Positions 43,038 through 50,415 of a stretch of DNA of 64,000 bases are shown in pieces. Source of the DNA: Paracoccaceae bacterium (GTDB lineage: Bacteria > Pseudomonadota > Alphaproteobacteria > Rhodobacterales > Rhodobacteraceae); NCBI GenBank assembly GCA_024639125.1, contig JAHEJA010000023.1, positions 21,284-85,283 on the forward strand. The letters run 5' to 3'. Below the pieces are notes generated by a model. The model searched no databases and had not been told where the DNA came from. It was given only the letters and a program-made list of their open reading frames with translations. The translations under genes and the position numbers were made by a program. How positions within the stretch are numbered: position 1 is the stretch's first letter; the number at the start of each line of letters is the position of its first letter.

Positions 43038-44380
43038 CCAATCCTGTCAAGCCAAAGGCGCGTGCGGACAAAGTGTCGCTTTGGGGGTATGTGAAACTAT
43101 TTCGCCGCGATATTCTATCTGCACAACCTGCACGACTCTATCGGGCTTGGATGGCTGAGTTTAAAACGCCGTTCTTTCGCTCTTATTTGGTCAATCAACC
43201 AGATTTGGTGAAGCTGGTTCTAAAAGAGCGCCCAGATGATTTTCCCAAATCAGAACGTGTCGGGGAAGGGTTGCGGCCATTGTTGGGGCAAAGTGTATTT
43301 CTAAGCAATGGCGAAACATGGAAACGTCAAAGACGGTTGATTGATCCCGCATTCGAAGGCGGCCGTATTAAGGATACATTCCCTGCGATGCATGCGGCGG
43401 GGCTGTCGCTTTTGGCACGGCTCGACGCGGGTGATCACGAAGTCGAAGAGTTGGCGAGCTATGCCGCTGCAGATGTTATTTTCCGTACGTTGTTTTCTAT
43501 TCCCATAGAAAACGAAATGGCGCGGGATGTGTTCCATGAATTTCGGCGTTATCAACGGGCGCAACCTATTTTGAATATTGGCGCTTTTATTCCATTGCCC
43601 AAATGGATGCCTCGGTTTCATAAGAAAGAAACCAAAGCCTCAGCCGCAAGAATACGAGCATTGATTTCAGATATGACCCAGCAAAGAGCCGTCGCCTTAG
43701 AGAGTGGTTCGGCCCCTGATGACTTGGCTTCAAAAATAATGACAGCTGTTGATCCGGTGACAGGCGATACGTTTCAATGGCAAGAAATGGTCGATCAAGT
43801 GGCTATTTTCTTTTTGGCCGGACATGAGACAAGCGCATCCGCTTTGTCATGGAGCTTGTATTTGATGGCCTTATATCCAGAGTGGCAAGATAAGGTCGCA
43901 TCAGAGGCCGCTGTTATAAATCATAAAAATGATTTTTCGGTCATGTCTAAATTACGTGTGTCACGGGATGTTTTTCGGGAAACGTTGCGTTTGTATCCAC
44001 CGGTTCCGATGATGGTTCGAACCAGTCATAAAACAGAAGTGTTTCGTGGTCGAACCGTCAAAAAAGGCGCGCAAATCGTGTTGAGCCCATGGCATTTACA
44101 TCGTCATGAACGGTTGTGGGATAATCCGGACGGGTTTGATCCAAATCGGTGGCAAAGTGAGAACGGGCGGCAGTGTATGCGAGACGCGTTTATTCCCTTT
44201 TCTGAAGGCGCACGTGTCTGCCCCGGAGCTGGGTTCGCCATGATTGAGGGGCCGCTTTTGTTGTCAATGATACTGTCTAAGTACCGGGTCAGCTTTGCTT
44301 CGCAAGCGCGTCCGGTTCCGGTAGCACATCTTACTGTGCGCGCAGAACAGGGTATTCATTTACGATTTGAGCCACGTTAG
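43034..44380 (+). CDS. cytochrome P450
   Basis: This is a 448-residue soluble P450 monooxygenase. The I-helix motif is FLAGHETSASALSW near residue 260, the ExxR pair is in VFRETLRLYPPVPMM near 316, and the heme ligand Cys is in PFSEGARVCPGAGFAMIEG near 395. A fatty-acid or terpenoid-type substrate is possible given its general resemblance to CYP102/CYP4-like proteins, but that is a guess. It is coupled to the membrane hydrolase gene upstream. No dedicated ferredoxin or reductase gene adjoins. Confidence 0.92.
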   Translation: MTNPVKPKARADKVSLWGYVKLFRRDILSAQPARLYRAWMAEFKTPFFRSYLVNQPDLVKLVLKERPDDFPKSERVGEGLRPLLGQSVFLSNGETWKRQRRLIDPAFEGGRIKDTFPAMHAAGLSLLARLDAGDHEVEELASYAAADVIFRTLFSIPIENEMARDVFHEFRRYQRAQPILNIGAFIPLPKWMPRFHKKETKASAARIRALISDMTQQRAVALESGSAPDDLASKIMTAVDPVTGDTFQWQEMVDQVAIFFLAGHETSASALSWSLYLMALYPEWQDKVASEAAVINHKNDFSVMSKLRVSRDVFRETLRLYPPVPMMVRTSHKTEVFRGRTVKKGAQIVLSPWHLHRHERLWDNPDGFDPNRWQSENGRQCMRDAFIPFSEGARVCPGAGFAMIEGPLLLSMILSKYRVSFASQARPVPVAHLTVRAEQGIHLRFEPR

Positions 44381-44397
44381 ATTTAACTCTTGGAACG

Positions 44398-44433
44398 CCT
44401 TCGGCGAGAGTATTTACTTCAAAGATGAAGTAA
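44398..44433. repeat. CCTTCGGCGAGAGTATTT intergenic repeat with self-complementary tail
   Basis: CGCCTTCGGCG (a CGCC/GGCG stem) is followed by AGAGTATTT and the inverted repeat TTACTTC-AAAGAT-GAAGTAA. It belongs with the elements at 8630, 14170 and 17204. The tail overlaps the stop region of the minus-strand RHH gene. Confidence 0.6.
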
Positions 44434-44662
44434 GGTTTTCGGCTTTATCCATGTAGTATTTCAGGACAAAATCACGAATGGCCGAGGCAAGGCCTTGTTG
44501 AGTGGAATCGCGTGTAACATCAATTTCGACGGCTAATTCATTGATTGCTTTGTTTTCTTGCTTTGCAATATCACAGAATGCGCGCCAGAACCTGTCTTCT
44601 AATGAGACGCTTGTGCGATGGCCCTGAAGCGTAAGGGAGCGTTTGGTTGGTTTAAGTGTCAT
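44414..44662 (-). CDS. ribbon-helix-helix domain protein
   Basis: This 82-residue protein with a ribbon-helix-helix DNA-binding domain starts KRSLTLQGHRTSVSLEDRFWRAFCDIA, followed by helix INELAVEIDVTRDSTQQGLASAIRDFVLKYY (in parts). Such proteins are usually dimeric repressors, and the family RHH_4 is widespread in alphaproteobacteria without known targets. It overlaps the DUF4169 gene upstream by 11 bases and lies in the fumC operon. Confidence 0.78.
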   Translation of the reverse strand: MTLKPTKRSLTLQGHRTSVSLEDRFWRAFCDIAKQENKAINELAVEIDVTRDSTQQGLASAIRDFVLKYYMDKAENLTSSLK

Positions 44663-44834
44663 TGGATTTTTTCAAAGCGTCGAGTTTCTTTTGGTCGAGC
44701 TCTGTTAATTTTTTCGCGACTGTTTTGTCAGATTTAGATAAGCCGTGAAATATTGCGTTTTGATCTGCGCGGGCCTTTTTCTCGGCCCGCGCTTTTTGTT
44801 TTTTGAACCGGTTAAGATTGACCGGTTCAGCCAT
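44652..44834 (-). CDS. DUF4169 family small protein
   Basis: This is a 60-residue, very basic, helical protein (EPVNLNRFKKQKARAEKKARADQNAIFHG, in parts) matching DUF4169. Function is unknown; the lysine/arginine-rich helix could bind nucleic acid. The start overlaps the fumC stop (TAATG), which suggests translational coupling in the fumC-DUF4169-RHH operon, an order conserved in Rhodobacteraceae. Confidence 0.75.
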   Translation of the reverse strand: MAEPVNLNRFKKQKARAEKKARADQNAIFHGLSKSDKTVAKKLTELDQKKLDALKKSNDT

Positions 44835-46225
44835 TATTTTGGGCCTACCATGTTTTCTGGACGGACCACTTTTTCAAAGGTTTCTTCGTCAACAAAGCCA
44901 AGCGCGATGGCTTCTTCCTTGAGGGTTGTTTTGTTTTTGTGAGCTGTTTTGGCTACTTTGGTCGCGTTGTCATAACCGATTGTTGGCGCAAGGGCTGTGA
45001 CCAACATCAAGCTTTCACGCATCAATTTTTCGATGCGATCTTTGTCTGCTTGTAGTCCAACAATTAGGTTATCGGTGAAGGCGGAACAAGCATCCCCCAA
45101 TAATTGCATGGATTGCAACACGTTATAGGCCATCATTGGTTTATAGACGTTCAATTCAAAGTGCCCTTGTGAGCCTGCAAAACCGACGGCGGCATCGTTG
45201 CCGATGACATGGGCGCACACTTGGGTCAATGCTTCGCATTGGGTTGGGTTGACTTTGCCGGGCATGATTGAGCTACCTGGTTCGTTTTCTGGCAAGATCA
45301 ATTCGCCCAATCCACAACGTGGACCGGACCCAAGCAAGCGAATGTCATTGGCGATTTTGAACAGGCTTGCGGCCACTGTTTTGAGGCTTCCTGATATTTC
45401 AACCATGGCATCATGGGCTGCCAATGCTTCGAATTTGTTCGGTGCCGTAGTGAAAGGAAGGCCTGTAATTTCGGCCATATTTGCAGCGACAGTTGTGTCC
45501 CATCCATGCGATGTGTTTAGGCCAGTTCCAACCGCTGTGCCGCCTTGTGCCAGTTCATAAATATCAGCAAGCGAGGTTTTTACGCGTTTGATGCCCATCT
45601 TGACTTGATGTGCATAACCGGAAAATTCCTGAGACAGGGTTAGGGGGGTCGCGTCTTGGGTGTGGGTGCGGCCAATTTTGATGATACCGTCGAATTCTTT
45701 GATCTTGGTTTCTAGGGCGGCATGCAATTTTTCCAAACCCGGGATCAGAACGTCACGCGCAGTCATTGCTGTTGCAATATGCATTGCTGTTGGAAAAGTA
45801 TCGTTGGATGATTGCCCCATATTGCAGTGATCATTTGGATGCACAGGATCTTTTGATCCAATAACGCCACCCATGATTTCGATTGCTCGGTTGGCGATCA
45901 CTTCGTTTGCATTCATGTTTGACTGCGTGCCGGATCCCGTTTGCCATACAACCAAGGGGAAATTGTCGTCGAATTTACCGTCTACAACTTCGCCGGCGGC
46001 TTGGATAATGGCATTCCCCCGTGCGGCATCTAATTTGCCGGATGCAAGGTTTGCTTGAGCGCAGGCTTTTTTGATAACGCCCAAGGCGCGAACAATCGCG
46101 ATCGGTTGTTTTTCCCATCCAATTGGAAAGTTTATGATTGATCGCTGAGTTTGTGCGCCCCAATATTTGTCCGCAGGGACATCTAATGGGCCAAAGCTAT
46201 CGGTTTCTGTGCGGGTTTGCGACAT
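44834..46225 (-). CDS. fumC: class II fumarate hydratase
   Basis: This is a 463-residue tetrameric TCA-cycle enzyme converting fumarate to malate without an iron-sulfur cluster. The family motif [20 protein letters not shown] is near residue 317; [18 protein letters not shown] near 98, [14 protein letters not shown] near 128 and [17 protein letters not shown] near 415 are also classic. I start at ATG 46225 because GGAG lies five bases upstream; a TTG four codons earlier would leave no site. Confidence 0.96.
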   Translation of the reverse strand: MSQTRTETDSFGPLDVPADKYWGAQTQRSIINFPIGWEKQPIAIVRALGVIKKACAQANLASGKLDAARGNAIIQAAGEVVDGKFDDNFPLVVWQTGSGTQSNMNANEVIANRAIEIMGGVIGSKDPVHPNDHCNMGQSSNDTFPTAMHIATAMTARDVLIPGLEKLHAALETKIKEFDGIIKIGRTHTQDATPLTLSQEFSGYAHQVKMGIKRVKTSLADIYELAQGGTAVGTGLNTSHGWDTTVAANMAEITGLPFTTAPNKFEALAAHDAMVEISGSLKTVAASLFKIANDIRLLGSGPRCGLGELILPENEPGSSIMPGKVNPTQCEALTQVCAHVIGNDAAVGFAGSQGHFELNVYKPMMAYNVLQSMQLLGDACSAFTDNLIVGLQADKDRIEKLMRESLMLVTALAPTIGYDNATKVAKTAHKNKTTLKEEAIALGFVDEETFEKVVRPENMVGPK

Positions 46226-46323
46226 GGCGGTCTCCAATCGTATACTATTGCATGCCGTTTATTCAAATTAGGCGCGCAAATCAATGTCTCTAAAGTATCA
46301 GCTCGAAATTTGTCTGACTTTGA

Positions 46324-46785
46324 TTAGGGTTTCCGGAAACTATCCAAGCTCACGACTTCGCCGGCGCTTGTTGATGTCTCGGTGTTTGGCGTTTCATCTT
46401 CGTCTTGGTCATCATCCAAGTCGTCATCGGTTTCCATGCTTTCAAAGCGCAAACCGAATTCAACAGAAGGATCAACAAAGGTTAGGATTGAATCATACGG
46501 AATATAAAGCGGCTCTGGCTGATCGCCAAAATTAAGCGTGACAGAAAAACCATCGTCTTGGACATCTAGGCCGTCATACCAATGTTGCATTACGACTGTA
46601 ATGTCACTTGGATACCGATCCTTGAGCCAAGATGCAATTTGCAGCTCGGGATGCGTGGTATCAATCGTTATAAAGAAATGGTGATTGCCAGGAAGACCGT
46701 TTTTTATGACACCTAGCAGCACTTCTTTGATCAAGCCGCGCATGGCATTGTGCATCAAGGTTCCATAGTCAATTTTATCGGTCAT
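46324..46785 (-). CDS. sspB: ClpXP adaptor SspB (alphaproteobacterial type)
   Basis: This is a 153-residue SspB-alpha protein. The N-terminal substrate-binding domain reads IDYGTLMHNAMRGLIKEVL, then GLPGNHHFFITIDTTHPELQIASWLKDRYPSDITVVMQHWYDGL (in parts) to about residue 115. A flexible acidic linker (TDDDLDDDQDEDE) leads to a C-terminal ClpX-binding tail ending VVSLDSFRKP. It tethers ssrA-tagged proteins to ClpXP. It is encoded immediately downstream of ssrA on the same strand, so adaptor and tag are neighbours. AUG 46785 follows GAGGAC. Confidence 0.9.
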   Translation of the reverse strand: MTDKIDYGTLMHNAMRGLIKEVLLGVIKNGLPGNHHFFITIDTTHPELQIASWLKDRYPSDITVVMQHWYDGLDVQDDGFSVTLNFGDQPEPLYIPYDSILTFVDPSVEFGLRFESMETDDDLDDDQDEDETPNTETSTSAGEVVSLDSFRKP

Positions 46786-46879
46786 TTTCAGTCCTCATTT
46801 GGGTTGCTTTACCATACGAAAATATTCAGGAAGCGAAAGAGGGAATGTGAGATCTAGTCTTAATTCAATCGTCTTATTG

Positions 46880-47195
46880 AATGAAAGTGAAGGCTTCTGT
46901 TGCCAGGTGCCTTCGAACCCCGCCTAGCGCAGCAAAGCGCTAGGACTTAGATTTCAGTATCTCCGACCGCTTACGCGGCCATTGCTACTGGAGCACGATT
47001 GTCATTTGCAATTGTACAGTTTTCGCCGATAACGGTGGCAGACAGCCGAAACAAAGCTAACCCCTTTAGACGTTCGTCGATCCTATTTCGACCCCATGAC
47101 CGTCAAATGAACGGGTGTTGGTGGAGTCGCCGGGTACCGCCCCCGGGTCCGAACCGCTTATTACGAGCGCGTTTATGTCCATAGTCCCGAAGGAC
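46880..47195 (-). ncRNA. ssrA: transfer-messenger RNA, circularly permuted two-piece gene
   Basis: Read on the minus strand, the acceptor piece comes first and ends CGACTCC-ACCA (47129 down to 47119), after a 23-base spacer the coding piece starts GGGGTCG at 47095. GGGGTCG pairs with CGACTCC, including the G3-U70 wobble that marks alanine charging. GGATCGACG of the D-domain follows. The resume codon at 47009-47007 opens the tag ANDNRAPVAMAA, ending TAA at 46973-46971. Downstream are a CCTAGCGC/GCGCTAGG stem (46921-46944) and a GAAGGC/GCCTTC-type closing stem to about 46885. This acceptor-then-coding order is the permuted form known in alphaproteobacteria. Exact mature ends are estimates. Confidence 0.95.
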
Positions 47196-47201
47196 ACAAA
47201 A

Positions 47202-47230
47202 CATATAGGCTTTGGCTTCACAGTTGTGAA
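47202..47230 (-). promoter_or_regulatory. probable ssrA promoter
   Basis: On the minus strand TTCACA (47230-47225) and TATATG (47207-47202) are separated by exactly 17 bases, close to the sigma-70 consensus TTGACA and TATAAT. Transcription would begin near 47195, at the acceptor piece. Confidence 0.55.
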
Positions 47231-47242
47231 GGGGGAAAACAA

Positions 47243-47268
47243 AAAAGGCGCCCAAATGAGCGCCTTTT
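47243..47268. terminator. terminator hairpin upstream of ssrA
   Basis: The 9-bp stem AAAAGGCGC / GCGCCTTTT with an 8-base loop has A and T runs on both sides. It is the same hairpin as at 48816-48841. On the minus strand it precedes the ssrA promoter and could end lipoprotein-gene transcription. Confidence 0.8.
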
Positions 47269-47518
47269 GATATAGCAACTATGCCAGTTTAGATTTTAAC
47301 GGCAACCATGAAGGCGCTGTTTTCGATTTGGATGTAACCTTACCCGTTGGTTGCGACTTCCAACTTTGTTCACATCTTAGCCAAAGGTCGTTGCCATGTT
47401 TCTTGGCTCGACAGCAAGGAGTGCGGTTTCACCATCTGATCCTGGAACGGCTATCAAACTTGGCCGCTCCAAGCCGTTTGCGAAACTATAGCTCTCAACA
47501 AATACGCCCTTAACTGTA
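47269..47518 (-). other. non-coding gap, possible gene remnant
   Basis: No intact gene is seen. On the minus strand a 56-codon frame out of register with the lipoprotein gene runs to TAA at 47379-47377 and reads like protein (for example VESYSFANGLERPSLIAVPG). A later frame near 47340-47295 reads GYIQIENSAFMVAVKI before a stop. These may be decaying pieces of a lost gene, or chance. Confidence 0.25.
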
Positions 47519-48409
47519 TTATTTTTCAGGCGCAAAGATAACGAAATTTAAATCCATATCGTAATCGTCATTGCTGCTATCAAATGTTATCAATTCTTTA
47601 TCGTTCAACATTAGTGTTGCATCTTTTTCGCCAGGTTGGCGAACATGGAGAATTAGGCCTGTTATATCGCCAGCAATCGCACCGTCGACCAGGACGTCAC
47701 CATCCGCAAAACTGACGTTTCCGTTAGCCGTTCCAGTAATTTTGCCATCTGCCCCCATAACGCCTGCTAACGAAATTTCACCGTCGATCTGACCAAGCAC
47801 TTCTGCGATTGATTCCCCTTCGTTTTTTTGGGTGGACCAGAACATCACGGTGTCGGCGGCCGCGAAAGATTTTTGCCAATTAACATATTCTCTTTGCAAA
47901 TTAATGACACTTCCTTCCATTTCGGCGGACCCATCATAAAAAGAAATATCTACATCTGCATCACCGGTAATTCTGTTGTTTGCAGATCCGTCGTTGGCCA
48001 TCATTGTCCCGCTAAATGATGCTGAGTTTCCAGCTGGAAATGGTAGATAGTATTGGTCGTCACCCCGAAACAATACGTTGAACGTGGCTTCGATAAAATC
48101 ATCGCTTTTTGGGCTTGCCCCAGAAGACTCAACGCTATCTGTGCCGTCCGTTGTTGACCCTGTATCAGTTGTTGACCCTGTATCAGTTGTCGAACCTGTA
48201 CCAGTTGTTGAACCTGTACCAGTTGTCGAAGAGCCTAGTCCAGTCGTAACGTTTTCTACGCCAGTCACAATGTTTGATGTTTGCGAAGAACCCTCAACAT
48301 TTGGAGCGCCTTTTTCTGGCTCCGAGACCACGTCGTCCACTGTGCTGCCACCACATGCGGACAACAAACTAATAACAGAAATAGCAGCTACATTGTTAAT
48401 AAACTTCAT
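47519..48409 (-). CDS. lipoprotein with Gly-Ser-Thr-Thr repeats
   Basis: This 296-residue putative lipoprotein has signal MKFINNVAAISVISLLSAC with lipobox LSAC (Cys19). Residues about 50-95 are low complexity, with repeats of GTGSTT and DTGSTT encoded by an 18-bp tandem array. The C-terminal 190 residues look beta-rich (SASFSGTMMANDGSANN, GEISLAGVMGADGKITGTANG), recalling transferrin-binding-protein-B-like beta domains of roseobacter lipoproteins, but no family is certain. AGGGG precedes the start. The gene lies between ssrA and a partial ssrA copy, which suggests it arrived by insertion or was enclosed by a duplication. Confidence 0.7.
   Translation of the reverse strand: MKFINNVAAISVISLLSACGGSTVDDVVSEPEKGAPNVEGSSQTSNIVTGVENVTTGLGSSTTGTGSTTGTGSTTDTGSTTDTGSTTDGTDSVESSGASPKSDDFIEATFNVLFRGDDQYYLPFPAGNSASFSGTMMANDGSANNRITGDADVDISFYDGSAEMEGSVINLQREYVNWQKSFAAADTVMFWSTQKNEGESIAEVLGQIDGEISLAGVMGADGKITGTANGNVSFADGDVLVDGAIAGDITGLILHVRQPGEKDATLMLNDKELITFDSSNDDYDMDLNFVIFAPEK
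48150..48229. repeat. 18-bp tandem repeats in the lipoprotein gene
   Basis: There are four full copies and one partial copy of an 18-bp unit. Units 1 and 2 (48150-48185) are identical, GTTGTTGACCCTGTATCA, and units 3 and 4 (48186-48221) differ at a few positions (GAACCTGTACCA). On the coding strand each unit encodes six residues (D/G-T-G-S-T-T). Identical neighbouring units suggest recent slippage. Confidence 0.9.
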
Positions 48410-48642
48410 ACTTTCACCCCTTAAATTGTATTTCCCTGTGTCTTAAATATTACTTTAGGTGGGTTTTCAACGGGTTTATACTACTTTTAGTAATGCTTTC
48501 GTGTTTAGTTGCTAAATTGTACTACCTTCGAATTGTTTGTTCTATTTTGGGCAGTCTGCATGGGACGCTAAAGTCAATTGGCGTCTGGTGTTTCTGTCTT
48601 TCAATTCCCAAAATAAACAAATTAAAATCCATTGGCCCGGCT

Positions 48643-48800
48643 GCCGAAACAAAGCTAACCCCTTTAGGCATTCGTCGACCCTATGACCGTCAAATGAACG
48701 GATTTTGGTGAAGTCGCAGGGGCCGAACCGCTTATGACGAGCGCGTTTATATTCATAGTCCCGAAGGATACGGAACATTAAGGCTTTGGCTCAAGAGGTG
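48643..48800 (-). pseudogene. partial, decayed second copy of ssrA
   Basis: Read on the minus strand this matches the ssrA acceptor piece and the first 50 or so bases of the coding piece: CGCTCGT.ATAAGCGGTTCGG, then CGACTTCACCA, the spacer TCCGTTCATTTGACGGTCAT, and AAAGGGGTTAGCTTTGTTTCGGC. It has lost the T stem-loop before the acceptor strand and about 11 bases (AAATAGGATCG region) of the D-domain, and homology stops before the tag, so it cannot make tmRNA. The shared spacer is identical over 19 bases. The matching terminator hairpin follows at 48816. Confidence 0.88.
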
Positions 48801-48815
48801 AAAAGGGGGAAGACA

Positions 48816-48841
48816 AAAAGGCGCCCAAATGAGCGCCTTTT
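48816..48841. terminator. terminator of the GntR regulator gene
   Basis: This is the AAAAGGCGC / GCGCCTTTT hairpin with loop CCAAATGA, 13 bases after the stop of the minus-strand GntR gene. It is the same as 47243-47268, so the duplicated block includes the terminator as well as ssrA sequence. Confidence 0.88.
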
Positions 48842-48853
48842 GATTATGTCGTG

Positions 48854-49585
48854 TCACTTTTTTTGTTGTCGCTTTGCGAGGGTCGTTTCTGCCAGTGATT
48901 TGGTGTATTTTGACAGTTCATCCAAGCTTTCCAAAGCGGGAGTAGCTTGCTTTTGCTCAACGCTATCGGCTATCTCGGCATGCAGGTCGATGATCTTTTC
49001 ACGAGAGCGGGCCGTGTAGGTGATCATGTTCATCAAAGGTTGCATTGCTTCTACGGCACCTGACAATTGATAGGATAATACCGGATTTCCAGCGGCATCC
49101 ACTAACGCACGGTGAAAGGCGACATCTGATGCGCACCAGCTTTCATCCGATAGCCCCGGTTGGGTTTGGCGATGGATTTCGGCGCGCATAGTGGCAAGGT
49201 GATCGGCGGTCCGACGTTCACAGGCCAAGGCAATACAGGCCCGTTCCATGGCAAAGCGCGCTTCGCAGGCGACATCGATGTTGATGTCGTTCATTGACAA
49301 TAACAGGGTCGATGTTGTGATTTGTTGGCCATAGGCTTCTTGGTAGCTGAGGCGATTAACAAAAGCGCCGCCAAATGCACCGCGTTGCGTCCGAATAAGG
49401 CTTTGCGCGGCGAGCCGCTTTAACGCTTCGCGAACCGTTGGACGCGACACAGAAAATTGCTCTGATAGCTCGGCTTCAGAGGGCAGGCGTTCGTCAACGA
49501 TCAATCGACCATCAATAATTGCATCACGGATGTTCTTTGCGATCTGAGCCGAAAGATCCGTGGCGTCACTTTGTGAATTTTTCAT
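48854..49585 (-). CDS. FadR-subfamily GntR transcriptional regulator of the dmdA region
   Basis: This is a 243-residue regulator. The N-terminal winged helix-turn-helix reads AQIAKNIRDAIIDGRLIVDERLPSEAELSEQFSVSRPTVREALKRL (in parts) with the wing SLIRTQRGAFGGAFV, followed by an all-helical FCD ligand-binding domain (DVACEARFAMERACIALA, WCASDVAFHRALVDAAGNPVL with metal-binding His/Asp). It is divergent from the DUF2182-DUF1326-dmdA-acuI genes. A GntR gene adjoining dmdA is known in other roseobacters. I start at ATG 49585, since upstream sequence is operator-like; the frame extends further without support. It likely represses the dmdA operon and itself. Confidence 0.85.
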   Translation of the reverse strand: MKNSQSDATDLSAQIAKNIRDAIIDGRLIVDERLPSEAELSEQFSVSRPTVREALKRLAAQSLIRTQRGAFGGAFVNRLSYQEAYGQQITTSTLLLSMNDINIDVACEARFAMERACIALACERRTADHLATMRAEIHRQTQPGLSDESWCASDVAFHRALVDAAGNPVLSYQLSGAVEAMQPLMNMITYTARSREKIIDLHAEIADSVEQKQATPALESLDELSKYTKSLAETTLAKRQQKK

Positions 49586-49611
49586 TTGTCTTACAATTAA
49601 AAGTCTGACAT
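49586..49611. promoter_or_regulatory. two FadR/GntR-type operator sites
   Basis: TTGTCTTACAA (49586-49596) fits the FadR-subfamily pattern TNGTNNNACNA exactly, and AAGTCTGACAT (49601-49611) keeps the GT-N3-AC core, with centres 15 bp apart. The first site abuts the regulator start codon, and both lie 30-60 bp before the divergent DUF2182 start. This position suits repression of both genes. Confidence 0.6.
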
Positions 49612-49642
49612 TTAAATTGCAAGTAAAATCGGAGCGCACCAA

Positions 49643-50404
49643 ATGGTTTCAGAACGCATAAGACAAATGACGGCTTTGCATTGGATTATCCTCTTTGGGG
49701 GCATTCTTGTGGCGTGGTTTGTTTTGATGGTGATGTCTGTACCTGCGGAAACACGCGCTTTGGGGCAAATCTATGGTGCAGAATTTTGGCGGTCATTGTG
49801 TACAGTCACGCCGGACCTTGCTGGATTTGTGCGGATTTTTGCGATGTGGGCGCTGATGTCTTTTGCGATGATGGCACCAACGGCATTGCCATCCTTTGCC
49901 ACTTACGAAGACTTGGGGCGCAGCACTGATGTGAACTTTTCCCAGCTTGTGCTCGGCTATGTCATCGTTTGGTTCGGGTTTTCCGCAATTTGTGCCGCAC
50001 TGCAAATTGATTTGTTTCAAGCCGGCTTGGTAAACATGTTTGGCGATAGCCAATCGGTTGGGTTGTCTGCTGTGTTGCTCGCTATTGCTGGTGGTTACCA
50101 ATTTACACCTATCAAAGATGCGTGCCTTTCAAAGTGTCGTCAGCCTTTGACATTTTTCATGCAATACTTCGAAGAGGGTCCATTGCGCAATGGCATCCGG
50201 CTTGGGTTGGTCTGCGTGGGATGTTGTTGGGCTTTGATGCTATTGGCCTTTGTTGGCGGCGTTATGAATGTCGCGTTTATGGGATTGGCGACGGTATTGA
50301 TGGTTTTTGAAAAAATGCCAGACATCGGCCGCTATGTTACTCGTCCGCTTGGGGGGATACTTCTTCTTTGGGCTGGATATTTAATTTTGTCACTCGTTGC
50401 TTAG
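49643..50404 (+). CDS. DUF2182 family membrane protein
   Basis: This is a 253-residue integral membrane protein with about six helices matching DUF2182, described as a predicted metal-binding family. Typical features are MWALMSFAMMAPTALPSFATYEDL (in parts) near residue 68, the cytoplasmic CLSKCRQPLTFFMQYF near 163 with its C-x3-C pair, and a C-terminal VFEKMPDIGRYVTRPLGGILLL. It is followed 11 bp later by a DUF1326 gene, and the two families commonly pair. Why they lie at the head of a DMSP demethylation operon is not known. Confidence 0.82.
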   Translation: MVSERIRQMTALHWIILFGGILVAWFVLMVMSVPAETRALGQIYGAEFWRSLCTVTPDLAGFVRIFAMWALMSFAMMAPTALPSFATYEDLGRSTDVNFSQLVLGYVIVWFGFSAICAALQIDLFQAGLVNMFGDSQSVGLSAVLLAIAGGYQFTPIKDACLSKCRQPLTFFMQYFEEGPLRNGIRLGLVCVGCCWALMLLAFVGGVMNVAFMGLATVLMVFEKMPDIGRYVTRPLGGILLLWAGYLILSLVA

Positions 50405-50415
50405 GGAGAATAACT

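Noticed and set aside
47119..47150. The T-loop of ssrA reads GGCGGTA instead of the usual TTCRANN, which might mean a defective gene
   Set aside because: Stem pairing (CCGGG/CCCGG), acceptor stem, tag and CCA end are all intact. As far as I recall, permuted alphaproteobacterial tmRNAs often differ from the canonical T-loop, so this is not evidence of decay.
48150..48229. CRISPR array
   Set aside because: The repeats are 18 bp, contiguous without spacers, in frame within a lipoprotein gene.
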